DNA from: a virus
IMG/VR virus record: IMGVR_UViG_3300018080_005856
Coordinates: 62,001 to 126,000 of that record
Direction: 5' to 3' (one strand)
DNA length: 64,000 nt
Part shown: positions 25,968 to 34,600 of the stretch, piece by piece
Position numbering within the stretch: the first letter of the stretch is position 1
How the letters are laid out: each line of letters begins with the position of its first letter
Notes under the pieces: model-generated
What the model was told of the DNA's origin: nothing
Databases searched by the model: none
The model's input: the letters and a program-made list of their open reading frames with translations, nothing else
Made by a program: the position numbers and the translations under genes

Positions 25968-27941
25968 TCACCTATACCAAATGTCCCATGCCCAGCGGTC
26001 AGCTCCTTCACCTGTCAGCATAATAAGCTTATCTTTAAAAGATTCCATAGTATGCCCGCGTCTGGGTATAACTTCGCTATTAAAGCTTACAGGATTCCAT
26101 GTTATACCGTCAGATGACGACCAGGTGTCGTCACGGCGGCCAAAGGTGTAAGGGCTTTCATCATCAAAATGTACCCTTAAACATACAGCAGTACAGTAGG
26201 CGTCATGTGTATATTCAATAGTGCCGTAACTTACCAGTGTGACCCCAACTTCCAAATCTGTAATTTCCGCCCAGGTCCAGGGCACCCCGGTGTCCGGGTT
26301 GTCTGTCCAGGTGTATGTTCTGCCTTCATAATTGCCTGTTGTAGATATTATTGGATCCAGATCTGTAGATTCAAATATAGAACCGTTTGTCATTATAGCT
26401 GCCCTCGCATTTGCAGAGGAACCGCTCCTTCTCACAGAAACAAACACCTCTATGCTTGCTATATAGCCGCCCCAGGCCAGAGGATTGTCCTCTACCTCGT
26501 AGAGGTCCCTGTAAGTGCCTCCGGATGGAGGACCGCCTTCAGTAGATACCCTGGTTATATCACCATCTATTTCTCCCGGATCATTTACACTGCTGTAATG
26601 CGGAGAAGATGGGGGATACGGCATGCTGGTTTCTGAACCATCGCCAGTCACCATCAGTACACCTACTGCCGGGATCCCATACTCTCCGCCGTTGATCCAT
26701 AACTTCCCGTCATGCACTGCGGAAGCAAACATTGCTCGTGTTCCAAAACCTATACCAGCTGGAGGTACTTTGTCCCATACAAGGCCGTCAGACGAATGCC
26801 ACACTTCTGAACTATAGGTATAGCCAGTTATAAGACCATACGAAGACGGTGAAGAACTGTATGAGCATGACATGCCGCCGATAAGCCACATCTCATTATT
26901 GAATACCCGCAACTCAAATAGGGTCCTGCTGGTGAATATGTCCCTGACGTGAGCCCAGTCTGCTGCATTGAATGGATAAGAAGGCCCATGGTCAACTATG
27001 CACGTGTAATGAGAATTATAGTGTGTGACAATATCGCCTACAGAGTAGGACATATCGTACCGCCATCTTGGCGGAGTTACAAGCTCCCAGTCTACTCCGT
27101 TTGTAGACCGCCATACATCATTCTCAAATCCCATTCCGATACAGCCGCCTATAACCCACATGTAACCATCAAAAGAGACAGCTTTATGGCCGGCCCTACC
27201 GCAGAACCCGGGACTGTTCGTTGCTCTGTGCCAGTCTGTGCCATCATAAGAGTACCATACGTCATCGTTGTATGTAGTATCCAGAGACCGGCCTCCTATG
27301 TTCCATATTCTGCCATCATATACGCATGCTGCACTTGCATGGTTGGATATGTTTTCAAAGACAGGATGTTCTGTAGCCAGATACCAGTTGACAGCGTCAT
27401 CTGTATACCATATATCATTAATGAAGTTACCCGAATCGAAGGTGGCTGTATTTACATAGTTCTGGTACCCATTAAAACCACCTATAACCCATAACTTGTC
27501 ATCAAATATAACTGACTGGTACAGACTTCTGGATCTGAACCATGACATTGAGGAAAGAGAAGCCCAGTTATCACCAACTTTTAGAGTATGGCCGGCAGCC
27601 ATTTGACTGTAATCACTGTACCCCTTACTATCACAGTATGCCTGAACCTGGTAGTAATAAAAGTATCCGTCTTTTACGTCAGTGTCAGTAAAGGACAGCT
27701 CTGTAGTTTCACCGATGTAATCTACAACTTCACAAGCTGCCCCGCTCCTGTAAATATAGTAGAGTTCAGCATACTCTACAGCATCCCAGGTTATTACTAC
27801 TCTATCGGCATAATCACCGCAGGTAGCGTGTATGTTTTCCGGTGCCAGATAAGGGGGCTCCTCTTGCTCTATGTCATCATGGCATAGACATCCTGAAAGG
27901 AGAATTAGTAGGAATTGACATAATATTGTTGCAGTCTTCAC
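25968..27941 (-). CDS. Predicted surface lipoprotein: FN3, kelch-like propeller, inserted CBM-like and beta-sandwich domains
   Basis: A GTG start at 27941, six bases after GGAGG, is preferred over the ATG at 27962, which has no such site. It yields the signal MKTATILCQFLLILLSGC with lipid-modified Cys18. Domains in the 657 residues: fibronectin type III (about 28-115, ending YYYYQVQAYCDSKGY), three kelch-like blades (DDKLWVIGG, DGRIWNIGG, DGYMWVIGG), an inserted CBM5/12-like motif at about 290-330 (YSVGDIVTHYNSHYTCIVDH then DWAHV), two more blades (NNEMWLIGG, DGKLWINGG), an inserted beta-sandwich-like region, and a sixth blade (KDKLIMLTG). Together with its neighbour it forms a leftward two-gene unit. 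Surface exposure is well supported; function is not known. Confidence 0.8.
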   Translation of the reverse strand: MKTATILCQFLLILLSGCLCHDDIEQEEPPYLAPENIHATCGDYADRVVITWDAVEYAELYYIYRSGAACEVVDYIGETTELSFTDTDVKDGYFYYYQVQAYCDSKGYSDYSQMAAGHTLKVGDNWASLSSMSWFRSRSLYQSVIFDDKLWVIGGFNGYQNYVNTATFDSGNFINDIWYTDDAVNWYLATEHPVFENISNHASAACVYDGRIWNIGGRSLDTTYNDDVWYSYDGTDWHRATNSPGFCGRAGHKAVSFDGYMWVIGGCIGMGFENDVWRSTNGVDWELVTPPRWRYDMSYSVGDIVTHYNSHYTCIVDHGPSYPFNAADWAHVRDIFTSRTLFELRVFNNEMWLIGGMSCSYSSSPSSYGLITGYTYSSEVWHSSDGLVWDKVPPAGIGFGTRAMFASAVHDGKLWINGGEYGIPAVGVLMVTGDGSETSMPYPPSSPHYSSVNDPGEIDGDITRVSTEGGPPSGGTYRDLYEVEDNPLAWGGYIASIEVFVSVRRSGSSANARAAIMTNGSIFESTDLDPIISTTGNYEGRTYTWTDNPDTGVPWTWAEITDLEVGVTLVSYGTIEYTHDAYCTAVCLRVHFDDESPYTFGRRDDTWSSSDGITWNPVSFNSEVIPRRGHTMESFKDKLIMLTGEGADRWAWDIWYR

Positions 27942-28080
27942 AATGTACCTCCAAGGTAGCATGATCTAGATTTACTACCGGTGGGTTCCAGAAGTGAGCT
28001 ATGTGAGATACATATCTTAATGAAGCCGTCTCCAGGGACCCATCGCGTTGTTCCCGCACGGACTCGTACTTATTAGTCAT
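27877..28080 (-). CDS. Possible small protein upstream of the lipoprotein genes (doubtful)
   Basis: ATG 28080 opens 67 codons (MTNKYESVREQRDGSLETAS and on) just downstream of the promoter candidate at 28110-28137. No ribosome binding site is evident, and the end overlaps the lipoprotein signal sequence by 65 bases. It could be a leader or may simply be untranslated 5' sequence. Confidence 0.25.
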   Translation of the reverse strand: MTNKYESVREQRDGSLETASLRYVSHIAHFWNPPVVNLDHATLEVHCEDCNNIMSIPTNSPFRMSMP

Positions 28081-28086
28081 GAGTAG

Positions 28087-28110
28087 TTGTTCACTATGAT
28101 TTGTGAACAA
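28087..28110. repeat. Perfect 8-bp inverted repeat at the predicted lipoprotein transcript start
   Basis: TTGTTCAC (28087-28094) and GTGAACAA (28103-28110) with an 8-base centre. It abuts the -10 box of the leftward promoter and covers the likely start site, a typical operator position. The recA promoter carries a similar 7-8-7 dyad of related sequence. Confidence 0.5.
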
Positions 28111-28137
28111 ATATATCCAGTCAGTATCTGACTGTAA
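28110..28137 (-). promoter_or_regulatory. Candidate promoter for the kelch lipoprotein genes, inverted repeat in the spacer
   Basis: On the minus strand TTACAG (28137-28132), 16 bases, TATATT (28115-28110). The inverted repeat CAGTCAG-TAT-CTGACTG (28118-28134 in plus coordinates) fills the spacer. A long 5' leader of about 160 bases would precede the lipoprotein start. Confidence 0.45.
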
Positions 28138-28154
28138 TGCCTATCTCACATATG

Positions 28155-28170
28155 TAGGAAAGCTTTCCTA
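28155..28170. repeat. Perfect 16-bp palindrome
   Basis: TAGGAAAGCTTTCCTA reads the same on both strands. It lies between the end of the RNase H operon and the lipoprotein promoter. It may be a protein-binding site upstream of that promoter. No gene covers 28138-28233. Confidence 0.5.
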
Positions 28171-28203
28171 GTTGGAACTATATTTCGCGTTTCCGAGTGT
28201 TAG

Positions 28204-28222
28204 ACCAGAAGCATCTTCTGGT
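28204..28222 (-). terminator. Hairpin downstream of the RNase H gene, possible operon end
   Basis: ACCAGAAG and CTTCTGGT pair perfectly around a 3-base loop, 12 bases past the RNase H stop on the leftward transcript. There is no T-run after it, so termination efficiency is uncertain; it may be a processing or stabilising hairpin. Confidence 0.4.
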
Positions 28223-28233
28223 TAGTGCCTTTC

Positions 28234-28650
28234 CTATCTTGCTTCTTTACAAGCTTTATCCATTTCTTCGTTAAACTCCCGATTAACATGGACAGCTGTT
28301 ATTGTTACATCATTCTCCTTCTCTATTTTAGATATTCTATCTTTATATGGTCTTAGCTTTCTACTCTTTACATTGTATACTCCGGTTAATTGGAGAACAA
28401 CAAGTTCAGAGTCACCTATTACCCGTATCAATGTAGCATCTGGATCAGCAACCATGAGAGTTTCGATCCCAACCGTAACAGCTTCCCACTCAGCTTCATT
28501 GTTTGTATGGATCCCATCCATTCTCCAGCTCTGTTCTATGATTGCACCAGAATCTGAAGTTGCTTTGAACGCGCAGCTGGCTTTCCCAGGATTGGGACTA
28601 GCGCCTCCATCAAATCTCAGTGTCCATACGTGTAGCTTCTTCTGTTCCAT
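28234..28650 (-). CDS. rnhA: Ribonuclease HI
   Basis: A 138-residue protein of normal size for RNase HI, which cleaves RNA in RNA-DNA hybrids. The four catalytic acids are present: Asp14 in FDGGASPNPG, Glu52 in TNNEAE, Asp80 in IGDSELV and Asp131 in the terminal EEMDKACKEA; the preceding HVNRE also fits. AAGGAGG lies six bases before the ATG. It is the last gene of the leftward recA operon and overlaps the end of the zinc-ribbon gene by 41 bases. It probably removes primers or R-loops during phage DNA replication or recombination. Confidence 0.9.
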   Translation of the reverse strand: MEQKKLHVWTLRFDGGASPNPGKASCAFKATSDSGAIIEQSWRMDGIHTNNEAEWEAVTVGIETLMVADPDATLIRVIGDSELVVLQLTGVYNVKSRKLRPYKDRISKIEKENDVTITAVHVNREFNEEMDKACKEAR

Positions 28651-28819
28651 TGACAGCCTCCTTATTGGAATCCTTGGCTTCCAGAGGTTCTGTCTTCTTC
28701 CTACGTACTACTAGACGTTTTCCACACTTCAGACATTCCTTCTGACTTGGGTCATCTATGAAGTTCTTTACTCCGCAGCTGCATAGTATTTCCCTGTATT
28801 TATATCTTATCTCTTCCAA
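28610..28819 (-). CDS. 69-residue zinc-ribbon protein
   Basis: Residues about 13-36 form a CSC...CLKC-type zinc ribbon (ILCSCGVKNF then KECLKCGKRL), followed by a charged, probably disordered tail. The start is a TTG with GAGGG six bases upstream. Its 3' end overlaps the RNase H start by 41 bases. It may be a nucleic-acid-binding accessory of the recA-RNase H operon; no family recognised. Confidence 0.65.
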   Translation of the reverse strand: MEEIRYKYREILCSCGVKNFIDDPSQKECLKCGKRLVVRRKKTEPLEAKDSNKEAVNGTEEATRMDTEI

Positions 28820-28829
28820 TGCAATCCCT

Positions 28830-29123
28830 CTAGTTGTATTTTATAAGTGATGTAACGGTATAGGAAAAGAACGAGGTAAGGAATCCTTGTAGCACGGGAT
28901 ACAGCCATGTGTCTATCCCTTCGGGTTTGATGATGAAGGATCCAAACACCCCTACCCAGAAACCTATACATTGTGAACAGTATAAGAACTTGGATAGGTA
29001 CGTATCTACGGGAGGAGATACCATCTCTATTATCTTATCTTTAATACCATCAAGGAGAAAGGCATTACTCATAGAAACAGTTACAGCTACCCATATAGTA
29101 TTTACTATTATAAACTTAGTCAT
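28830..29123 (-). CDS. Small membrane protein, DUF1360-like
   Basis: A 97-residue protein with hydrophobic segments at about 3-24, 51-65 and 76-93. The YCSQCIGFWVGVFGSF motif (C-x2-C-x-GFW-x-G) is characteristic of DUF1360-type membrane proteins found in bacilli and several large phages. It overlaps the upstream gene by eight bases. Location in the host membrane is predicted; function is unknown. Confidence 0.7.
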   Translation of the reverse strand: MTKFIIVNTIWVAVTVSMSNAFLLDGIKDKIIEMVSPPVDTYLSKFLYCSQCIGFWVGVFGSFIIKPEGIDTWLYPVLQGFLTSFFSYTVTSLIKYN

Positions 29124-29499
29124 TTGACTCTTCTTCTAATAATGGTTTCAAAGCCAACCTCACCAGTCTGGCTATGTTAAAAGCCACGTCGAGAAATGAC
29201 CCCTCCTTTATAGCTTGTTTCACTCCGTCGTATTGATTACCACAGCCTGTCATTCCTGGCTCTTTCAGCACACAACCTTCACATCTATCCTTGATATATA
29301 TATGACATAGCGGGCACATTTCCTCAGTCGTAACGTGTCCTATATGTTGTCTGATACTCTTGTCTAAAACGGCTATAGTAAGATATTTACCAACAAGAGA
29401 ATAAGCCTGGAGAAGCTCATCAGGGTACTTTCCTCTCATCTCATTTACAGTATCTACGGACAGCTGTGCGATACGTCTTATAAGTTCTTCTCCATGCAT
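29116..29499 (-). CDS. 127-residue cysteine-motif protein
   Basis: ATG 29499 is chosen because a full AAGGAGGTG ribosome binding site ends nine bases upstream; the frame also opens earlier at 29535. The helical protein contains MCPLCHIYIKDRCEGC and a later MTGCGN, a likely metal-binding cluster. It is in the recA operon between the 78-residue gene and the membrane protein. Family unknown. Confidence 0.65.
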   Translation of the reverse strand: MHGEELIRRIAQLSVDTVNEMRGKYPDELLQAYSLVGKYLTIAVLDKSIRQHIGHVTTEEMCPLCHIYIKDRCEGCVLKEPGMTGCGNQYDGVKQAIKEGSFLDVAFNIARLVRLALKPLLEEESND

Positions 29500-29551
29500 C
29501 CGTTGCGGCACCTCCTTACAACCGGGAGTTCCCATCTCTTTCTATATACTC

Positions 29552-29788
29552 TCATTGTCCTGGGTCAAGCTCAATAATGCTGGATATAGTATGATAGTCT
29601 ATCACAGCTTTTGTATTCAGTATTATACTACTTTCCGTTATCTTTATTACTATTCCTGTCGCTATGTTTGTTGTCGGTGCTAGTTGAGTTGTAAAAGTAT
29701 TGTACCATATTCCTACAATCTTTCCCACTAGACCAGAGTACCTGACTATACTCATTAAACCGCTGCTGCCAGTGTGTTCAATCCTCAT
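29552..29788 (-). CDS. 78-residue small beta-rich protein
   Basis: AGGA precedes the ATG by six bases. The sequence alternates hydrophobic and polar residues (NIATGIVIKITESSIILNTK), suggesting a small beta-barrel. It is in line with its operon neighbours with gaps below 60 bases. No family recognised. Confidence 0.55.
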   Translation of the reverse strand: MRIEHTGSSGLMSIVRYSGLVGKIVGIWYNTFTTQLAPTTNIATGIVIKITESSIILNTKAVIDYHTISSIIELDPGQ

Positions 29789-29796
29789 GGTGTTTC

Positions 29797-30063
29797 CTAT
29801 CCAATAGAAACATCTATTTTAAGCTCAACTGGAACTACCTTACAATATCGAACGTTATTGGCTCCCCACTTTTCAACCGCCGTAACATATATGGCCTTCT
29901 TTATCTTCATGTCTTGTGGTGATGATGAATATTCATCAAAACTCACAACCGTCTGCGTCTGGCCCTTCGGCGTCAGCTTTCGTATCAGAAGGAACTCCAC
30001 TGTCGGGAGGTCCACCATTAGCTCCTCCTTGGTCTGGTTCTGCTCCTTTATCTTCCCCGCCAT
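29797..30063 (-). CDS. 88-residue protein overlapping the upstream gene out of frame
   Basis: AGGAGG lies ten bases before ATG 30063, inside the coding region of the 148-residue gene, and the first 128 bases are shared with that gene in another frame. The product looks like a mixed alpha/beta protein (VEFLLIRKLTPKGQTQTVVS, KKAIYVTAVEKWG). Recognisable strand/helix pattern and its own ribosome binding site argue that it is real. Unknown function. Confidence 0.6.
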   Translation of the reverse strand: MAGKIKEQNQTKEELMVDLPTVEFLLIRKLTPKGQTQTVVSFDEYSSSPQDMKIKKAIYVTAVEKWGANNVRYCKVVPVELKIDVSIG

Positions 30064-30382
30064 CTTCTGGTTTCCTCCTTCTTATAGCTGATATCTCTTC
30101 TTTCATGGTATGTGTGTCCAACCATCTCTCCTTTTCCTCTTCCATAATACTATTGAGTGCCTTAGACAGAGCATACTGGAGTACCTTAGCTGGTGCTCTA
30201 TTGTCACTCTTTACACTCATTCCTATGGATAACTTTCTTGTTATCCTCGACCCAGGCCCGTCTGGGCTGTCTGGGTCAGGAACAATAATATCGATAGATT
30301 CCTGATATGTTTGCCATAAGGAATCTGTCCATAGATTATCCCGCATACCTCTGGTAGCGTCATCAAGTTCATTATCACCCAT
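29936..30382 (-). CDS. 148-residue protein with low-complexity tail
   Basis: GAGG five bases before ATG 30382 supports the start, seven bases after the recA stop. Residues 1-105 look folded (SIDIIVPDPDSPDGPGSRIT, VLQYALSKALNSIMEEEKER). Residues about 106-148 are Gly/Pro/Asp-rich low complexity and coincide with the region shared with the 88-residue gene, as if this tail was generated by read-on into another frame. Unknown function, in the recA operon. Confidence 0.6.
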   Translation of the reverse strand: MGDNELDDATRGMRDNLWTDSLWQTYQESIDIIVPDPDSPDGPGSRITRKLSIGMSVKSDNRAPAKVLQYALSKALNSIMEEEKERWLDTHTMKEEISAIRRRKPEDGGEDKGAEPDQGGANGGPPDSGVPSDTKADAEGPDADGCEF

Positions 30383-30389
30383 ATAATCC

Positions 30390-31484
30390 TCACATTATTT
30401 CCTGTTGTTGTTCTGCAGACATCAGCTTGGTGTTGAGTACATTTGGATCCCTGCATATCGCAGCAATCTCATCTAGGATTGGCTTGTTGTTCAGAAGGAA
30501 TTCTGTGACATTAGCCGCTCCCTGCCCCAGTCTTTCGCCATTGTATGAATACCAAGTACCAGCCTTGGTTATGACTCCCAATTTGGAGCCCATATCTACT
30601 ATTCCAGATGCTACTGTCTTCTTGGCATCATAGTACATTGTGAACTCTTCAACAGCATAGGGAGGACCCACTTTATTCTTTATAGCTTTTACCTTTACAG
30701 TGTTTGCATACGCATCACTTCCAGATGTAAGCACACCAGTCTTTCTCATATCAAGACGAAGTGATGAGTAGAATTTCAGTGCATTTCCTCCAGTGGTTGT
30801 TTCGGGGCTACCAAACATAACCCCTATTTTGTGCCTTATCTGGTTTATGAATATGACACATGTCTTACTCTTGGCAATATTTCCGGTGAGTTTCCTTAGT
30901 GCCTGACTCATCAGCCTAGCCTGGAGACCCATATGGGAATCACCCATACTACCTTCCAGTTCAGCTCTAGGCACAAGAGATGCTACAGAGTCTATTACTA
31001 TTACATCTATTACTCCCGACTTTACACCGTCCTCTACCATACTCAGAGCGTCTTCTCCAGTATCTGGTTGAGCAATGTTCAGCTTCTTTACTCCTATATT
31101 GCTTACGTGTCCAGGTTCCAGAGCATGCTCCATATCAACATATAGATGTTTTCCACCCATGGCCTGTGCCTGCTGTATCACATGTAAACATAGGGTTGTT
31201 TTGCCAGACATTTCTGGGCCTATTATCTCGGTTATTCTTCCTCTGGGTATTCCTCCCACCCGGGTTACCCTGTCTACTGGAAGGATACCGGTGGGTATTA
31301 CTTCTACCTTAGAAGTAGTTTCTTCAGCCTCTTCAGCACTATCACCGAATACCATAATAGAACCATCTCCATAGGTCTTACGCATCTTGACAAGAGCCTC
31401 TTCATACAGTTCCTCTCTGCTCTTGTCTTTGTTTGGAGCCTCCTCAGGGGCTTTAGTAGTTTTACCTTTTGTTGCTTTACTCAT
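30390..31484 (-). CDS. recA: RecA recombinase
   Basis: A 364-residue bacterial-type RecA, the ATP-dependent strand-exchange protein. Walker A is GPEMSGKT (89-96; the usual form is GPESSGKT). VDMEHALEPG carries the catalytic Glu119. The L1 region VASLVPRAELEGSMGDSHMG and L2 region HKIGVMFGSPETTTGGNALK are intact, so it should be active. Differences from host RecA (Met in Walker A, GHVSNIGV after the Walker B region) mark it as a phage lineage. GGAGG lies seven bases upstream. It heads the leftward eight-gene operon ending with RNase HI, presumably serving phage replication or repair. Confidence 0.95.
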   Translation of the reverse strand: MSKATKGKTTKAPEEAPNKDKSREELYEEALVKMRKTYGDGSIMVFGDSAEEAEETTSKVEVIPTGILPVDRVTRVGGIPRGRITEIIGPEMSGKTTLCLHVIQQAQAMGGKHLYVDMEHALEPGHVSNIGVKKLNIAQPDTGEDALSMVEDGVKSGVIDVIVIDSVASLVPRAELEGSMGDSHMGLQARLMSQALRKLTGNIAKSKTCVIFINQIRHKIGVMFGSPETTTGGNALKFYSSLRLDMRKTGVLTSGSDAYANTVKVKAIKNKVGPPYAVEEFTMYYDAKKTVASGIVDMGSKLGVITKAGTWYSYNGERLGQGAANVTEFLLNNKPILDEIAAICRDPNVLNTKLMSAEQQQEIM

Positions 31485-31535
31485 TAGTGTTCCTCCTTGT
31501 TTATTTCCCTCTATAAGTTCCAGACCTCATAGTCT

Positions 31536-31583
31536 TTGTATCCTCAATATGATACAATACACCATGTAACTATATATTGTCAA
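31536..31583 (-). promoter_or_regulatory. recA operon promoter with dyad over the -10 box
   Basis: On the minus strand a perfect TTGACA (31583-31578), 18 bases, TATTGT (31559-31554). The inverted repeat TTGTATC (31536-31542) and GATACAA (31551-31557), 8 bases apart, covers the -10 and the predicted transcript start, an operator position. The rightward 31606 gene must also be transcribed from or through this 120-bp region; no clear rightward promoter was found. Confidence 0.6.
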
Positions 31584-31605
31584 GCACATATCAACGGAGA
31601 AATAT

Positions 31606-34600
31606 ATGGGTAATAGACCCTCTAATTCTGAGAATATAATACTTCCTGACCCTATAACCTATGACGCATACAACCGTGGCTATAAAAGCGGAGCTCAAAC
31701 ATCCATCTTTATAGGCCCTATATGGGTAGAGGAGCTCGTCTCAGTACAGGTAAGAAGTCAGACAACCGATGTACCAGTATGGGGATACTCGAATCCTTAC
31801 TATGGTGACATACTTCAAGGAAACTATCAGGTAACAGGACAACTAGCTGTTTCTTATACTGAACCAGATTATCTGTTGAGAATAATAAACACAGCCAGGA
31901 ACGCGAGTATTCAAGACGATGAACTTGCTGCTCTCATAGAGCAAAGGAAAAGCATATTTCTGGACACTGTGAAGTATAAGCTTATCCAAGAACAAAAGAT
32001 GCAGGGTAATCTGGATATAGATGATATCTCTACCATACAAACTGCTGAAAGGTTTGTTCAAAGAATAACAAGAGAGGTAGAAACAACTGTTCTGAACACT
32101 GGTGGGACTGTAAGGAATAATGCGTTCGAGATAACCATAATAACTGGGAACATAGAATCTGGTGACTCGTCCATAGACATATATGAGGGCGTTAAGATAA
32201 TGGGTACTGGTAAAGTAATCAGTACAGATGATACTGCCATTATAGAAATGTATGAGTTCATGGGTAGAAAGAAACCAGATCTTAAAAAGCCAATAGTAGT
32301 CCAGGCAATATCAAATAGACTGTCTAAAGCCAATCTCATGTCTATGGCTAAAGAAGTTACAGATAAACTTATAGATAGGGTAATGGAGCCGCCAACGATG
32401 TTGGCGTCAAGCCTAACACCGCGGGCAATGGAATTAGGATCCACGGACAAAATTGCTATAGCCGGGCATCTACCAAGGAAACCAAGGTTTTATGGAAAGG
32501 AATGCTCTTTCTCAGAAATATCATTCGCTATGGAGCACCCAGATACATTTACAGAGTATACCGATGAGAATGATGAAGTAACACCAATAGTATCGGATTC
32601 AAAGCTTAAGATATACAATAAAGACAGTATAACTCCCAGTGAAGTAGACATAAAGCTGACGTGCCCATTCGTAGATCCTGTTAATGAGGGGCAGCGGAAA
32701 GGGTTTGACAATAGATTCGGTAGACTGGTATCACCAGATAGAGAACATACTGCAAACCATGTAAATGCTGTGGCCCCTATAGAACCGGCAAGCATAATAG
32801 ACCATGTAGGTGGCTCTATAGTAATGCCAAGATACGAAAGCAAAGAGTTTGAGATAGGATCATATTATCCGCCAGAAATAGTAGACATAAGTACATTTGA
32901 ATACGATGAGGAAGACCTCCCTACTCTTACTGCAGGAACATTATGGTGCAATACACTTGGGTTCAGATCTAGTACATCTAAATATGTTAGAGCAAAAGAC
33001 CTGACACCGGAGGAACTTGCATCTGATGCAAGAATAGGAGATATAGCTCAGCCGATGAACACCCTGGCCATAATAGGTGGAGTAATGGCAGAGTGGGAAG
33101 AAGATGAAGACACATTCTCATTTAAGATAGATGTTCCTAGGGCTATTGACTATGTAAATACACATAAGGGTTCTGATAAAGTGACAAAGAGAGAAATGCT
33201 CCTAGGCAAGCCCGGACATTTCCTAAATATAAGAATGGATGCCTCAACCGAGGAATTTGACAGTGCATCCACAAGAAGAACAAACTACGACAATGACTCG
33301 TCAGAAACAGCCACATATGATTGGATCTCAATTGAAGGACCATTGGTAGATGAGAGCAACAGTGCTGTAGAGAATACACAGGCTGATGATACTTCTACTA
33401 CTACCCCTCCGCCCGTTAATGACTGGAAGATATATGAGAACTCTGAGTTCGCTATATCATATGAGTCAATAGATATGCCACTTCCCTCTACAGGAGATCC
33501 TGATACATTGTCTCCACACTACTTTGAGATAACTCTTAATATAACTCAGGCTGATCTAGCTACCTCACTGAATAAGACCCTGTATATTACACCATTTATA
33601 TTTATGGATAATGACTCAGCAGAGTCTACACTTACATCATACGGGCCTCCTCCAGAATATGGTATAACAGTAACCCCGGAGAAAACTCCATCTGGGACCG
33701 ATATAGATAGCTACTTTGGAAGCGACGATAAATCATCTTTTGACAGATTAGCATATTTCCTTAGCAGCAGAAATGGCAACGATGATAGTTGTGATGTAGA
33801 AATAGTGTTTGACTGTGTAGTAGCAGACCAGGCTGGGTATTATAGTACAGATGGAAGGGTAAAAATATATGGCATATATTTTATCAAAACACCAAACGAC
33901 TATGATACAGTGGTAGCTGATGATGGTTCTTCTCAGAGCAGAACCAGTCTGGGAGAACCCAGACAGGTAAGAGTGTTCTTCCTAGCCGGTATAATGCCGC
34001 TTCTCGCTCTTCCCACAGGCAAGGAGGACACAGATGCTATGGTAGATATATCTCACACAGTAGAAGGCCAATCAGGAAGATATCTTGAGATATATAATAT
34101 TACACGATGTGATGCTATGCTTCATAACGCCCAAGCTATTGTAGATTTGAACGCAGGCATATGGCAGGCGGTAAAGAACGCCATAATTGCTATATTCCAG
34201 GATCTATTGAATATAGATGCCCCCGTGACCGGGTACACGTACCCTGTAAAAGCCAGCTGGGATAGATTTGCCGGTTTTCTAGATGGGTATAGTATAAGAG
34301 TAAATTATGGTATAATAGCAGACCAGATAAAGAACTGCTCCTTCACTACTGAGGGTATAGATAAATATGTCAATAGGGCAATGGAAATAGACAGTTCAGG
34401 AAGAAAGTGGACATTAGCAAAGGCTCTTACCATAGCGGAAGAAATAGTAGAAAGCAAAGCATCAGGCCTCAACTCGGAAACTGAAGATGAAATAGAATCT
34501 ATGGTAATAGGAGCCATAGAGTCAAAAGTAACAGAGCTTGGTGGTACTATAATAGATAGAAACTCAGCCAAGCGAACATTTGTTATTGACATGGAAGTCC

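Noticed and set aside
26205-27494. Plus-strand frames of up to 181 codons across the lipoprotein genes
   Set aside because: Antisense to the FN3/kelch lipoprotein, which has signal peptide, ribosome binding site and repeated domains; the plus-strand products are Cys/Tyr/Ile-rich shadows.
28204-28222. Hairpin considered as the anticodon arm of a tRNA
   Set aside because: The loop lacks U33, and no acceptor stem or T-arm (GTTCRA) pairs around it on either strand.
29936-30063. Frameshift error merging the 148- and 88-residue genes
   Set aside because: The 88-residue gene has its own AGGAGG site at suitable spacing, so two genes are the simpler reading, though not proven.
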